This document shows positions 52,063 to 64,000 of a stretch of 64,000 nucleotides of DNA, piece by piece. Position 1 is the stretch's first letter, and every line of letters begins with the position of its first letter. Location of the stretch: assembly GCA_022578605.1 (NCBI GenBank), contig MU394053.1, positions 683,960 through 747,959 on the forward strand. The letters are read 5' to 3'. The translations under genes and the position numbers were made by a program. This DNA is from Camillea tinctor. Taxonomy: Eukaryota; Ascomycota; Sordariomycetes; Xylariales; Xylariaceae. Under the pieces are notes generated by a model. That model did no database searches and was not told the origin of the DNA. It worked only from the letters and a program-made list of their open reading frames with translations.

Positions 52063-52920
52063 CTATTTCCCCTCCCCCTTCTCCGCATCCTCCACCATCC
52101 TCCGCACCATCTTCTCATGGATGCCCTTCCACCCGCCCTCGACCTGGGACTTGACAATGGGCAGCAGCACCCTCGAGCAACTCACATTAACCACCTCCTT
52201 CAGCCTCAGCTCCCCTTTCCCTTCCCCATCTCCCCCTTTCCCCTCCTCTTCCCCACCGCCACCCTCCTCGATAACCCACGTCGTCTCCATCACCACGCCC
52301 AGCACGCTCTTGAGCCTGACCCACAGCCCGGTCTGCAGATCCGCGAACTCCTCCCTGCTGACCACGGTGCTGCTCCACACGGGGTTGGGCACGTGGTCCG
52401 TGACCTCGTACACTTTCACCTTCCCCTTCCCTCCTTCCCCTTGCCCTCCTTCTTTTCGGGATGCGAGCAGCGCGCGCTGCACGTCCTCCGGTATCTGCAC
52501 GTCCTCGCCTCCCGCCTCCCCCGGCGACGGGAGGACGGCGTGGGACGTGTAGTGCGGGTCGCAGCGCAGGAAGAACAGGTGGTCGTGCAGGACGGCGACG
52601 GCGGTGGCGGAGTGGCGCGCGGGGAGGGGGATGGGGGTTGAGTGGGTGATGGTTGCGGTGCCGGAGAGGACTGGAGGGTGAGGGGGTGGTTAGTTAGTTA
52701 TCATGGTGTTGGGATATAGGTAGATAGATAGATAGATAGGCGTTTAAGTTAGAGTTTCCATGTTATTATACTGGCGTGTAGGTAGGTATGGTACATACAT
52801 GTTACCAGGTGGGGGCGAAAGGAGAGCTAAGAGGGATTCCGGGAGTGAAGTGATGGGAGAGGAAGGGGTGAAGAGGGAGGGGAAGGGGCACGGTGGTTAC
52901 TTTGAGGACTTACACGACAT
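52063..52920 (-). CDS. Small DUF7053-like protein with a 7-nt first coding exon
   Basis: Exons 52920-52914 (ATG TCG T) and 52670-52063 give 204 aa beginning MSFLSGTATITHSTPIPLPARHSA. The 243-bp intron has donor GTAAGT and acceptor CTCCAG. The body resembles fungal DUF7053 proteins: an N-terminal strand with short loop, then YEVTDHVPNPVWSSTVVSREEF and a threonine-rich strand (VMETTWVIEE), consistent with an alpha/beta START-like fold. An acidic Glu/Gly-rich loop (about 125-147) and the Glu/Lys C-terminus are low complexity. The DUF assignment comes from memory and is tentative. Third positions are strongly C/G-biased, unlike the surrounding intergenic DNA, which supports real coding. Function unknown. 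Confidence 0.7.
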
Positions 52921-53948
52921 GCTGAAAAGCAGTAGTTGGTGGTTGTTGGCGCTTCTAGCGTAGACTCAGCTTACACGTATGAAGAGTGGCAGCAACAATA
53001 GTGCTGGTAGTGATACAATCGTAAGGGGAATATTGCCAAGTTGTCAGATGAACAGCGATCGCTGGGATTTCTTCTATAGATGTCGACCTCCCAAGTGTTG
53101 AAATATGGATTGGAAAATAGAGGGGGGAAAAGGGAAAGTCATAAAAAGAAATGAACCAGAAAACCAACCGAATTCTCAAAGAAATCTAATTGATAACAAA
53201 GTTTGATCCCCCGTTCTCTTCTTACTAAACAAACCTACTTTCAATACGTAGGAGCTAGGTTTGATACACGAATAAATAATAGCTGGCGTGGCGGAAAACA
53301 ATGCTGCAGATCATACTCTATCTATGGCTGAATTAACTAACCTGTGAGTTACGAGCTGTCTGAAGCGGCAAAAAGTACACAACGGCTTAGCTCGGGGGGA
53401 TATACTAACAAGTCTGGGTGATGCAAGCCCCCGACTACCCGCGCGTATATTGTAGGTCACCTACATACATATATACCTATCGTGAGGTGCTGATGACACA
53501 AATGCCCCCCTGCCTTGAAACCCAAGGATCCTAGGAGGGGTGTTCAGGCCTCCCTCTACGGGATTTATTAGCATACTAAGACGGATCACATGGGAAAGAT
53601 ATCGTGCTCTAGTTTTCAAGATTCAGGGTATAAGGATGAAGTTGAGACTCATGGCTAGCATTTGCTACTATGAGCAACTCTCATAGGATCGACGCATCAT
53701 ATTACCGCGCAACAAGTATTGGTATATATATATATGTGTCATGTGAAGGAGGCATCTGGGAAGGAAGAAAGGTACGGTGGCGCTAGGGATATCATTATTC
53801 AATTGACTCGTCGCGACCCTTACCAAGGCCCCAGAACGCTACTATCTATGTCCCTTTACCACCGTGCCCTCGGGGTATCTCAAGTGCGCCCACCGTTGCC
53901 CCCTATGCTCATCGCATTCTTTTCTGTATGTACGGCTCTCCTCGTTAT
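52921..53948. other. Intergenic
   Basis: Lies between the DUF7053-like gene's 5' end and the MED14 stop. Moderately AT-rich, with a short TA run near 53724-53735. No coding exon is supported. Confidence 0.6.
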
Positions 53949-56900
53949 CTAGTCATCCAAGACCACTACAGATCCCGCTGGCTGTTGCCGACCTTTATTC
54001 ATCTTTTGGCTCTGGTTCTTTGGCTGTTGAGGTGCACCTTTCGGCTGCATCTGCTTCACCATTGTTGGTGACTGCATAGCTAAAGCTCTGACCGCCTCAT
54101 CAATCGCCTTGATTAGCTCCCCAATATGATCTACGTCGGCCACGGCGCTACCGGTCAGACCACGCCATCCTTTGTTCTCCAAAGTCCACACTTTTTGGAG
54201 CAGCTTTTTGAATTCATCATCTGGCTGCTTCGTTGCACCGGGTTCCTCGCGGTAGACATGCCACTCGACATTAGCTGCACGCGGCTTGAGCTTAACTTGC
54301 AACGTCAACCGCCGTTGCCCACTTCGCCCTGGTAGCACGTAACGTATATTAAACCAATCCATGTGCACGGTGGAAACTTTGACACTGCCTTGATCGTTCA
54401 TAGCGAGGCTCCTCCACGAATTCTCTACAGAGCCCAAAGCCTGGTGCAGTGGCAGCAATCCTGATAGGAGGAACGGGAGGTTGGAGAAGCGCAAGTCGGA
54501 GTTAACTGCCCTCTGGAAATCGTCCAACACCCGCATTTGAGGATTGCCTGGCTCGAGCGAGACTTTCACGCCATCCGCATGGAGATCAAGGTTCGCTTTC
54601 CAGTATTGTACAGCTTGTGTGGCCAAGTTTTCCCTTGGGCTGGGCTGGTTGCTGTAGCGAATCACAACCTTGTTGAGCGTGATTTCCTCGCAATGAATGT
54701 CTCTCTTACTTCGACGAATAGCATCAACACAGTCAACTAGTCGCTCGAGCGCCTGGAGGCGTTGGATAAGCGTGTCTAGTACGGACTGTCCTACCGCTGC
54801 CTCGAGGCGGAAGGCAAAAATCCCAAGGCGTTTATTAAATGCCACGTCGCGTTCGACCTTGCCTTCGAGGAGGGCAAATCTCGACGGATCCGTGACCTTA
54901 ATTCGTGCATCTACTAATATGTGTAGACGATGTTCCCCTGATGTCCCTGTCGCGTCTTGGGCCGGCATTACCGTTGCTAAAGAGCGATTATTCATACCCT
55001 TGAAAACGACCTTCACGTAATCATGCGCCCACAGTGGAGTCCTATTCCCCGACTCAGGAGACCGACGCTGTGCTAACATGTCCGCAAGCCTTAGATAAAA
55101 AGCTGGGATTTTGATATTTGCTGGGAGGGAGTGGTTGACCTCATTCCGCGTAGAGTGCTTAATCTTGCGGCTGCGTAAAGCCCGTAAGTCTATGATGTTC
55201 GAGATCATAGCTGCGGTGAAAACTGTTAGGTTTGAGAAAAACTCATCCGACAGATTAGGAGCGCCGGGGCTAAGCGAGAGTTTGGTAAATGAACCAATTT
55301 GCGGTTCAGAGGTTTGGTTCGTGCTATCATGATGAAGTTAGTAGAGTTCCCAAAGGGAACAAGCATGGGGGGAGCTTACACTTCAACCAACCACCATCTA
55401 TCGCCGCTCAAGCTCAGGCTCGCCATCAGATACCACTGGCTAGGCCAACCACGACGCTGGAGCCACACAAGTTGTCCATGGTCTCTTGTGTTCAAACGTG
55501 GCTTAACATCCTCTATTTTGGAAGGCGCTTTACAAACATTCCAGCCAACGCTCTTCCCACGCCGCACCAGCTCATCTACTGCGCAGTGACACCGGACGCT
55601 CTCCAAACAAGCTAGGCCGTCTTGGATTGGGTCCTTGGAAGTCCAATTTAATTTGAACTCTCCTTTCATGGTCGTGTTAGACTGCGGCTTCATGGCAAAC
55701 ATGCCAGTAATAGGAGACACTTTGACGTCCACGTAATAGTTATGACCTAGCTGCATCTTAAGGGCAGATTCCGCGGGGTCGTCCTTCGAGATATCAAGGA
55801 CAAGGCCAGCCTCCCGGCTAACGAATCGACCTCTTGATTTCAGCCTTCCATGGATGGTGCCGAGAATGTACTCTATGTGTTTTCCGACGACACGAGTAAG
55901 AAGTTCTTCTGTTGAGATATTTGCGCCGCCAACCGGTATTTCTACCTCACTCACTTCTTTGCTGTCTCTAAACCACCGCAACGTGAGATAGCTTGTAGAA
56001 GATCTTGGGTCTGATGGAGCAGCGGACTTCTTGCCGCTGTGGACACCCAGGATGATCCAACTCTTTGGGCCATCTGGAGGATAGCGATTTGACCAGTACT
56101 GGATAGACATGGCCCGATTCAGCCTCTCCACCTTCAGTGTGTCCACCCACCGGCCTCTTCTCAGCTCGTGAGCTTGCCGCACGTATTCGGTGATCTTGTG
56201 GGTCAGGATGAATTCGTGTAGAAATTTGTAGCAACCATGGAGGCCATCCTTCTCCAGAACTTCATTTGTCTTTTGCTCGAGGTACATCCTTAGAGTATCC
56301 GATAGCTCAGGGGGCGCCGGCGTGAAGGCAAAGCGGAAGTCAATGAACCAGAACTGCTTGTCGAAGTCTTCATCGGCAATGGTGAGATCGACCTCAAATT
56401 CACCCGGGACTTTGAAAGTGACACGACCCGACTCGATGGTATACTCCTGGAACTGTTGCGGGATGTTCTCGTGGTCCTCGAGGTTGAGCCGGATGGACAA
56501 CAGCGTGTTAAGGTTCTCGATCCACTGCAATTGCTCTTTCGGCGTCAGGGGAGGCGGCGCAATATAACCCAGGTCCGGCATCCACGGCGCGGTGCCGGTG
56601 GAGAGCACATAGAGAGCGGTCTTCAGGTCGGGGTTCGGAACGCGTGCAAAGGTAAGATCTCTCTTGACGTTGATCATGTAGTCGAGCGAGTCGTCGTATT
56701 TCTTCCGCTGCATGTTAATATGGTGCATCAAGTCAATCAACTTGCTGACGGGCTCTGCCTTGCGGCTCCAGTTTGTGATGACAAGCGCCTTGACCCATTC
56801 GGCGTGTTTCTCCTGCACGAAGTTCAGCAGCCTGACCTTCTTGCTGAGGTTCTCGGCAGAGGCATCTTCGGATGTAGAATCGCCATAGGCGGAATTGCCA

Positions 56901-57298
56901 TTCACAGCAGGCGCTGACATTGGCATCTTAGCCAAGGCCATGATCTCATCCGAGAGCTGGTTATGGGTTTGCTGGGCTAGGCGCGAGAGGAGGACTCCTA
57001 GAGGTACGTATCCCTGGGTGATATGTTGGATTTCGTCGGGCAGGTCGTTCATGCGCGACGAACCATAGGCACTTCGCTGGGGCTGGTCCGAATCCATACC
57101 AGCAGAATTGCCATTTCCATTGCTGACTCCGTTCACCATGCCGTTCGCTGCCGTATTGCCTCCGCTTCCTCCTCCACTTCCAGAGGACCGGCTAGTGAGC
57201 CCATTCTGTCCGTTAGCGTGTTGTCCATTCAGTCTATCGTGGTTCGTGGGTAGAGCATCTCGGAGGCCGTTTTCCATCATGACGACACCAGGCATCAT
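53949..57298 (-). CDS. MED14: Mediator complex subunit 14 (Rgr1)
   Basis: Backbone subunit linking the head, middle and tail of Mediator, the RNA polymerase II coactivator. Exons 57298-55380 and 55323-53949, joined by a 56-bp intron (donor GTAAGC, acceptor GATAG), give 1097 aa. The first in-frame ATG reads MMPGVVMMENGL. Upstream codons in the same frame look protein-like back to a stop but contain no ATG. After an Asn/Gly/Ser-rich N-terminus comes the Med14 N-terminal domain: LPDEIQHITQGYVPLGVLLSRLAQQTHNQLSDEI, then WVKALVITNWSRKAEPVSKLIDLM, DLTFARVPNPDLKTALYVLSTG and LNTLLSIRLNLEDHENIP. The rest is the long C-terminal region. Splicing joins LVEV to TNQTSEPQIGSF in phase, so the two large open frames are one gene. 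Confidence 0.93.
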
Positions 57299-58195
57299 AT
57301 GCCTCAGGACCCCCTTCCGCCGGCGCGGCGCGTAACTCAAGGATGGATCGCCAGCGACGTAAAGGGCGTGTGAGGATGGGCGGAGGGATGCAGAGGCATA
57401 TGGGTGCGATGATTGTGTTTTCTTCTTTCTGTTAAGCTGGCTGAAGATTCTAATTTACGCGACTTGGGTATGAATGGCTGGTAAGAGGGTGAGCTAGGTA
57501 TATTTCTTTTAATTTCTCTTTCCCTTTTGTTTTTTATCTTTATTTTTTATTTTATTTTATTTTATTACTTCTTCTTTTTTCTCTCTTTCGCAAAAGCGAG
57601 AAATCAATAAAAGTTGTTCTCTGTAAGATGAATGCTGGTGATGCTAATGCGATTCAGATAACCTTGCGCAAGTGATTGTCTAAGAGGGTGGGAGGGTTGA
57701 ATATGGAATGTGGTATGAGGACAGAAAGATGGAGATGGGGACGCGATGGGCGTGGGTGGGAAAGGGAAGAAAAAAAAGTATTCGGTACAAAGAAAAGGTT
57801 TAAAAAAAAGAGACGGAATGGGATGACGAGAGTGTTGAATGATCGAGGCGGAAAGAAAAAAAAAAGGTAACAAGGCCAAGTCCTTCTTTCCCCCCAGAAA
57901 AGGTAGGTCCAGTCCCAGTTACTAGGTCAGGTCAGACGGGCACGGATGACTTGTTCCTGCCCTGCCTTTCTTTTTCTTTCGCCTGAATTGCACTTTGTTC
58001 TGGTCTTTAGCCACAGAGAGTGGGGTCATCATTCCAGCCACATTTAAATGTACCCCGTACAACTTACCTAGAAGCTGGGCAACTTGAGGGTTGGTTACCT
58101 GCATGTTGGAGGTGGTGTATAATACATATAGGCCCGAAGCGGAGATTGTGCAGCTTACAGATTATAAAGCTACTTGCTATTATTAAAATACTTCA

Positions 58196-58227
<32 letters not shown>

Positions 58228-58956
58228 GGTTGAGTCTTCCCGTCTTTCTATTCCCATTATGCTTCGTGTACCATATCATGTTCATTGCTACTTATATAGA
58301 AGAAGGTGCCGAGGTTCTAATACATAGACTAACACATACACTTTATACTTGCCTGTCAGGTCTCCACATACGCGTGTCTAGTGTATTTTAAGTACATAGC
58401 TACATGAATCCATCTCTCTCAGCTGTGGTTTCACACACCAATCTACACTTACCACAAGGAGCATTAGGTGAGGTTAACTAGGCAACTAACAGCGCTGTAG
58501 AAATACGCTAGTGCACAATAGTTAATAATTATTGTACAACCAGTTATGATACGTAAGTACCTGTTCTCCAGTACCTATGTATGTATGGAGTAGGTTATGT
58601 ACGTATACTCCGCACATACTATGTAGGTAGCGTTTCTGGTGGACCACACCCATTATTCCATAGGTATGACGTAGAAGCACCGTCTATCGATGACATACCT
58701 GACGCAACTAATTCCTTGCATATAGCCGCACGACCTTTGCGCCGTTACCGGATATAATACCCAATCACATACACATTAGAACACTTACCTCAAGCTAGAA
58801 CACCCAACTAAGTCTCCCCTTTAATGGAAACAGGAGAAAGTAAATACCACTATGGCCGCGAATAACTTCACGTTAGCTAGCAAAGTAAAGGTACGGAGAG
58901 ATACAATATAAATCAGTAAAAGCTGGACCTGCATAAGTTATCACATTTAGCTAACA
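57299..58956. promoter_or_regulatory. Divergent region between MED14 and the aldo-keto reductase
   Basis: Holds both 5' flanks. TTTTA repeats lie at about 57538-57570 and a T homopolymer of about 29 nt at 58199-58227. No coding exon is supported apart from the open reading upstream of MED14's ATG. Confidence 0.5.
58199..58227. repeat. Poly-T homopolymer
   Basis: About 29 consecutive T. Assembly length is uncertain. Confidence 0.7.
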
Positions 58957-60032
58957 TTGTCTTCTTCACTTGGCCAAAACTTCAAGCTTTGCAATGGCAA
59001 ACTCATGCCACAGCTGCAGCTTGGGCTGTACATGATGAGCGGGCGAGAAGCCTCGCAGTCAGTGCGCTGGGCTCTCGCAGCCGGGTACCGGGGCTTCGAC
59101 TGTGCTCAGATGTATCACAACGAGCGCGAAGCTGGAAGAGCGATCCGAGATTTTCTCGAGAACAAGCACGGGGAGAACGTGGACGGCATCACCCGCGAAG
59201 ACGTCTTTTACACATCCAAGCTCGCCAGCAACAGCACCTCATACCAGGCTGTTCGACGGTGTATAAAACAATCCGTTGATGTCTGCGGTCTCGGCTACAT
59301 AGACTTATTCCTGCTACATAGTCCCTACGGCGGTCGTGAGGCACGGTTAACGAGCTGGAAGGCAGTCGAGGATGCCATCACTGACGGGGAGATCAAGTCA
59401 GGGGGCGTTAGCAACTACGGGGTTCGCCATGTGAGTTCTTACATCTATAACCCATATCCCTCCTTCCCCTCTTTCCCTCACCCCCTTATTGATAGTACAA
59501 ATACTAACTTCCTAACCCAGATCGAGGAGTTAATGGCGTCGCAACCGCGGATCCGCCCGACTGTGAACCAAATAGAGGTCCACCCCTTTAACACGCGTGA
59601 GGACATCAGAGAAGCGTGTGCCAAGCACGGGATCGTCGTCGAGGCTTATGCGCCTCTTGCACGCGCGATGCGCATGACGCATCCCACAATTGTAGAACTG
59701 TCAAAGCAGTACTCTTGTACTCCTGCCCAGCTTCTCGTTCGGTAAGCTATCATGAACTACATTGTATCTAAATTCAGCCCATACTAAATAAGATAAACAG
59801 ATGGTCACTCCAACACGGTCTCGTTCCGTTGCCCAAGAGTGTTAAGCGCGACCGCCTGCTTGAGAACGTCAATGTCAACTCATTCGAGATCTCTGATGCG
59901 GACATGCAAAGGCTGGACAAGCTAGACGAGGTGCTAGTTACTGACTGGTAAGTCTCACATTATGGTCTATCATTATCATCTATTTACATATAATAACTCA
60001 CGGTTTAAAGGGATCCCACCGATGCGCCATGA
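58957..60032 (+). CDS. Aldo-keto reductase; expected ATG is TTG
   Basis: NADPH-dependent aldo-keto reductase. Exons: 58957 or 59005 to 59430, 59521-59741, 59801-59947, 60011-60032, with GT-AG introns in phase. Catalytic tetrad present: Asp and Tyr in [11 protein letters not shown], Lys in DVFYTSKL, His in [10 protein letters not shown]. Also seen are VNQIEVHPF and the cofactor-side segment [17 protein letters not shown]. The family N-terminus [22 protein letters not shown] begins at a TTG (58957) after an upstream in-frame TAG, where an ATG is expected. The first ATG, at 59005, would give 271 aa and remove the first beta strand. So the start may be mutated, non-AUG, or supplied by an unseen upstream exon. 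The rest of the frame is intact, so recent loss or an alternative start is more likely than an old pseudogene. Substrate unknown. Confidence 0.82.
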
Positions 60033-61802
60033 TCATCAAGTTGCTTGATCTAGAACTAGATGCTCAATAAAAGTAAAGAAATAAACATGACTACATAATC
60101 AAGCTTTGAAGAATGGAATAATGGTTTACTTCACTGTCTTTTATAGGTAACTGGATCTTCGTGGACAGCATTTTATTTAACCTAGTTGTTAAATTGAAGT
60201 ATATCTACCAATATCCCTGTTATATGATGGTATATAGAATACCAGCCTATAAAGACAGTTGCAAACACAAATCATATGTGAGTGAAATAACCTTCCACAG
60301 GCGATGAATCCCATCTCTTATAAGAACGCCAACACCGCCAATACTGTGTCGCAAATAAATCCAGCATAACCTTTCACCATCCTGCCATGGGACAGTGAGA
60401 TACATATACACCTACGCCCACAAAGAACCCCGAGCACCCATCACCACGACTAAAAGACACCTCTCTCTGTCCCGAATGCCAGCAAACTGAGCAGCCAGTA
60501 ATCTAACCTCCTACCTCTTAATAAAGGAAGAAACCAATCACAACAAACACCAAGAGAACTTACGAGAAAAATCCAAGTCACCCTCTTTCATACAAAATGA
60601 CCTTCTTCTATAATCCCTATCTTACCCCTTTCCCACACCCCCTCGCCACGACCACGATATGGGCTTCCACCTCTACCTCCACCCATATTCCAACAACACT
60701 CCTCCTCTGCGCCTATCCCTACCATCACGACTTCTCTCTCCTCATTACCTTCATCTACCTACCTTCCCTCTCCCCACCCCCCTCTTCCTCATAGCCCTCA
60801 TTCTACCGGCCCTTTCCCTCCCCCCCCACCCCGCTCTCCCAACCGCATATCTTGCGTACACGCACCGGGGCGACTACGCGGCAGCAGCTCGGATGACAGT
60901 ATACCTCGACCTAAACTTCGAGCTGGAACTGAACCTAGGCCTAGACTACAGGAACGCAGTGTGAGTGCTAGAGCTCCTGATGTGGGGGAAGGGGGTTGAG
61001 GCGCAGCGAGGGCGTACTAGGGGGGTGGTGAGGATGATGAGGAGAGCCAGAGGGGGAATGAAGAATGAGGAAGGGGGATGTGATGAGTTAAAACGAAGGG
61101 GAAAGCAGGGCAATAAAAGAAAAGAAAAGGGGGTGGGGAGAATGGGTTGAGCAAGGTAGGTAGGAAGGGCCAGTATATATATATACATACCTAGCCGCCC
61201 AGTAGGAGACAAATCCCCTTACCCTTTGCCTCCTACCCTCTCCTGAGCCAGCACAGGGATTCTCAAAAAGATATGCTCCATTAAAAACAATAAAAAAATT
61301 CAATTAACCTATGCTATCTAGGTTTTTTTTAGTTTAACACATTACAACATTCGGCGTTTCGATATTAAATAGGGGTACATAATAGTGCATCATGCTCGTT
61401 TTTTCTTGTCTTTTTTTCCAACTCCTCTCATGTCCATCCATAGTACATAAAATTCCCATTTCTATGCCCCCTTCTCCCTTCTTTCCATTCCTTTATATTT
61501 CCCTCCGCCTCCTTTTTATATGCATAATCCAAGAAAAAAAAAAGGCATTAAAAAAACTCGTATACTAACATCCTATATATATATGGTCATTTGCTGATTA
61601 AAAAAAAGGATTAGCAATAAAAAAATTTTCTTTTTTGAATTTCCTAGAAAACATGATATCTCAGTTTGTCTCCTATTGTGACAAGAGGGAAGAGACAGTG
61701 AACAAGTTGTGCGATGAAGAAAACAGAAAAAAAAGGGGGTGAGGGACAGCACTAACTAACTCTATCTTTATATATATGTATATACCTAATGTACCCATCC
61801 AT
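60033..61802. other. Intergenic; a doubtful small open frame
   Basis: Between the aldo-keto reductase and the Pmr1 3' end. A pyrimidine-rich tract (about 60560-60840) ends in an open frame, 60659-60964 plus, whose last 40 codons (ALPTAYLAYTHRGDYAAAAR...) look more protein-like than the rest. That is not enough to call a gene. TATATA runs occur at 61173-61186 and 61574-61583. Confidence 0.5.
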
Positions 61803-64000
61803 CTAAACCGCCTGGCTATACCCGCCTAATCTCCGTTTCCGGCCGTACTTGTACCACTTCCTCGCCTCGTCGGCCCAGAACACCGTGCTCGCGAGGGCGA
61901 CCAGCCTAACGAGGTCGAGGAGGCTCAGCGCCTCGGTCTGGAACACCTCCTGCAGCCAGGGGAAGTATATGACGAGCAGCTGGCCGGCGATGCTCAGCGA
62001 CACGGCCCAGTTGAACAGTCGGTTCGAGAACAGGCCCACCTCGCCCCGGAAGATCGACTTGCTCTCCGACCGGCACGCCAGCGCGTTGAACATGTCGAAC
62101 AGCACGAAGCACGTGAACGTCATGGTCGTGTCCCGCCGGTTTACCTCCTTGTCCGACAGCATCTCGTGCGTGTACACGGCCATGGTACCAGCCATAATGA
62201 TCGCGGCCGAAGTCAAGACGCGGGCGAGGAGCGTCCGTGTGAGGACCGGCTCGCTCCGTGAACGGGGTGGCCGGTTCATCACATCGGGATCGACTCTCTC
62301 AACGCCTAATGATTGAGCTGGTGGTCCATCCATAATGATATCTATATGAAATTAGTAATCGGTTATGGAGTATAAGGCTTAGAGTGACTTACTGATCCAT
62401 AGGATCTGCATGGCATTCAAGGGAGTCTTGAACCCCATGCAGGTACAGAGGAAGACCAGCGCTAGACTAGCTACACTGGTGCTGAGCTGGAACGTGATAA
62501 AATTCTGGATGTTGTTGAAGATGCCCTTGCCCTCTTCAATGGCGCGGAGGATCGTAGAGAAGTCGTCATCGGTGAGGATCATGTCTGATGCCTCTTTAGC
62601 TACGTCAGTGCCGTACATTCCCATCGATATACCGATATCCGCTTTCTTGAGCGCCGGCGCATCGTTAACTCCATCCCCAGTCATGGCAACAATATCACCG
62701 CGGGATTGGAGGGCTCTTATGATCTTCATTTTGTGGTCTGGGTTCGTGCGTGCAAATATAGTTGTTGTTTGCAATGCGGCTGCAAGCTCCTCTTCACTCA
62801 ACATGTCCACCTCGTCGCCCGTGAGCACAGGTTTGACTGCGACCTGGTTGGACGAGTGCTCACGCGGCGTAGCAATCTGCATTCCGAGTTCATTGCCAAT
62901 AGCCAGAGCAGTAGTTGGAGAATCGCCAGTGATCATGATTACCTTGACGCCTCCACGTAGTAATTTCCGGATAGAGCGAGAGACACCTGGCCGCGGCGGG
63001 TCACTCATGCCGACTAAGCCAGCAAAAGTCAAGCCCTTGTACAATTCCTCATGATGAACCGCGGGACTTTGACTCTCATCACGGCCATTAGGAGTGACAC
63101 TTCGAGCAGATGGCGGCATTCCGGATTTACTGCGTGGTGGTTTGGTGACAGGCCCACTCGCAAACGCTAAGACCCGCAGCCCCTTTTCGGCCATTCTCTC
63201 TGCAGCCTGTAGTGCTTCCTGACGCCGGGTGGGGTCTAAGACAACTTCACGCCCTTCGCTGGTAAGGTAGTTATCGCATGCATCCAAAACCTTGTCGATC
63301 GAGCCCTTCATGTAAGCGTATTCCTTCTCGGTATTTCCAGGTTGTGCCCCTATCACAACGCCCATCCATTTTCGTTCAGAGCTAAAAGGCGTCTCGGCCG
63401 TCCGGGGTCCAATAGAATCCCTCACATCATGCTCCTTGAATTTGTCCAAGAGGTCAAGCATCGCAACATCTGTCGGCTGACCTACCCATCGGGAATATGT
63501 TGCAAAATCCTTATTTTGAGCATCCGCAAGCACGTTCTTCGTCCCATGGGTTAGACGAGCATTGTTGGCAATATTGCCAATTCGCAGTATCTTTAATGCA
63601 GCCACTTCGGGGGATTTCTCTGTCGCCATATCATCCGAGTCCACATCCAATGCATCCCTTCTCCCGAAATACCACATTTTCGCTGTGGTCATATGGTTCA
63701 TCGTTAAAGTGCCAGTCTTGTCGGAACAGACGACGTTCACGGAGCCCAGGGTTTCAACACTGGGCATCTTCCGAACGATAGAATTGTGTCTTGCCATGCG
63801 ATGGACGCCGAGTGCGAGAGTTACCGTAACTATAATAGGCAGACCTTCAGGAATAGCTGCGACGGCAAGCGAAATCGATATGGTGAATATATCGAGAAGC
63901 TTCTTCCCTTGCAACAACCCGACAAGTGATATGAGAGCAATGATGCCAAATGAGATTTGGCTAAGTTGCTTTCCTAACTCATCCATGTTGAGCTGGAGGG
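61803..64000 (-). CDS. PMR1: Pmr1-type Golgi Ca2+/Mn2+ P-type ATPase, C-terminal part, runs off right edge
   Basis: Secretory-pathway calcium/manganese pump (P2A, SPCA) supplying the Golgi. Exons visible: 64000 (open) to 62393, and 62341-61803, about 715 aa in total. The frame opens at [12 protein letters not shown], immediately before TM3. TM4 carries the ion-binding [19 protein letters not shown]. The phosphorylation site is [12 protein letters not shown] (Asp). The N-domain follows, then the hinge motifs [12 protein letters not shown] and [26 protein letters not shown]5-TM10 follow, and the last intron falls in the TM6 region ([19 protein letters not shown]). Asn and Asp in NIIMDG are the TM6 ion ligands, as in Pmr1. 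A Ser/Pro/Arg-rich insertion ([27 protein letters not shown]) lies in the N/P-domain boundary. The actuator domain and TM1-2 are outside the window. Confidence 0.93.

Noticed and set aside
60659..60964. Plus-strand frame ending ALPTAYLAYTHRGDYAAAAR...
   Set aside because: Mostly Pro/Leu/Ser from a pyrimidine tract, with only the last 40 codons protein-like. No splice or family support.

Overview
This window is nuclear DNA of a filamentous ascomycete (Pezizomycotina, most likely Sordariomycetes). The genes are classic fungal housekeeping genes with short GT-AG introns (about 55-175 bp). Neighbouring genes lie on either strand with no operons. Intergenic DNA is long and rich in microsatellites and homopolymers, and one AT-saturated block looks like a transposon degraded by repeat-induced point mutation (RIP).

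Layout. 1-1050: 5' half of an Aro8-type aminotransferase (minus). 3742-5239: GPI-anchored Crh/GH16 cell-wall transglycosylase (minus). 6817-8503: AT-rich, TIR-bounded DNA transposon relic with a 9-bp target-site duplication. 10039-10959 (minus) and 11981-12584 (plus): two unrecognised multi-TM proteins. 13232-16401: DNA topoisomerase I (minus). 18290-19477: mitochondrial ATP synthase gamma (plus). 21224-24681: LSD1-type histone demethylase with SWIRM and HMG box (minus). 26794-29051: Vps33 (minus). 30205-30841: UBE2W-like E2 (minus). 33546-35083: Ca2+/calmodulin-dependent kinase (plus). 37183-38709: conserved-looking intronless protein with a PP1-docking-like motif (minus). 38710-48185: about 9.5 kb with no gene I can support. 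48186-50064: histidyl-tRNA synthetase with dual starts (minus). 52063-52920: small DUF7053-like protein (minus). 53949-57298: Mediator subunit 14 (minus). 58957-60032: aldo-keto reductase with no in-frame ATG at its expected start (plus). 61803-64000: C-terminal two thirds of a Pmr1-type Ca2+/Mn2+ ATPase (minus).

The genes do not form a pathway or cluster. They cover amino-acid metabolism, wall remodelling, chromatin and transcription (Top1, LSD1, Med14), vacuolar fusion (Vps33), calcium signalling and supply (CaMK, Pmr1), translation (HisRS) and respiration. Exon structures were worked out by hand from splice signals, reading phase and family conservation.

The least ordinary features are: the TIR/TSD-bounded transposon relic with an internal repeat ladder; a 10-bp perfect palindrome, TACCTAGGTA, found six times and only between genes; two unrelated genes that both begin with a 7-nt coding exon; a 37-nt microexon in the aminotransferase; and the gene-free 38.7-48.2 kb stretch. 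I found no clear new multi-gene system.
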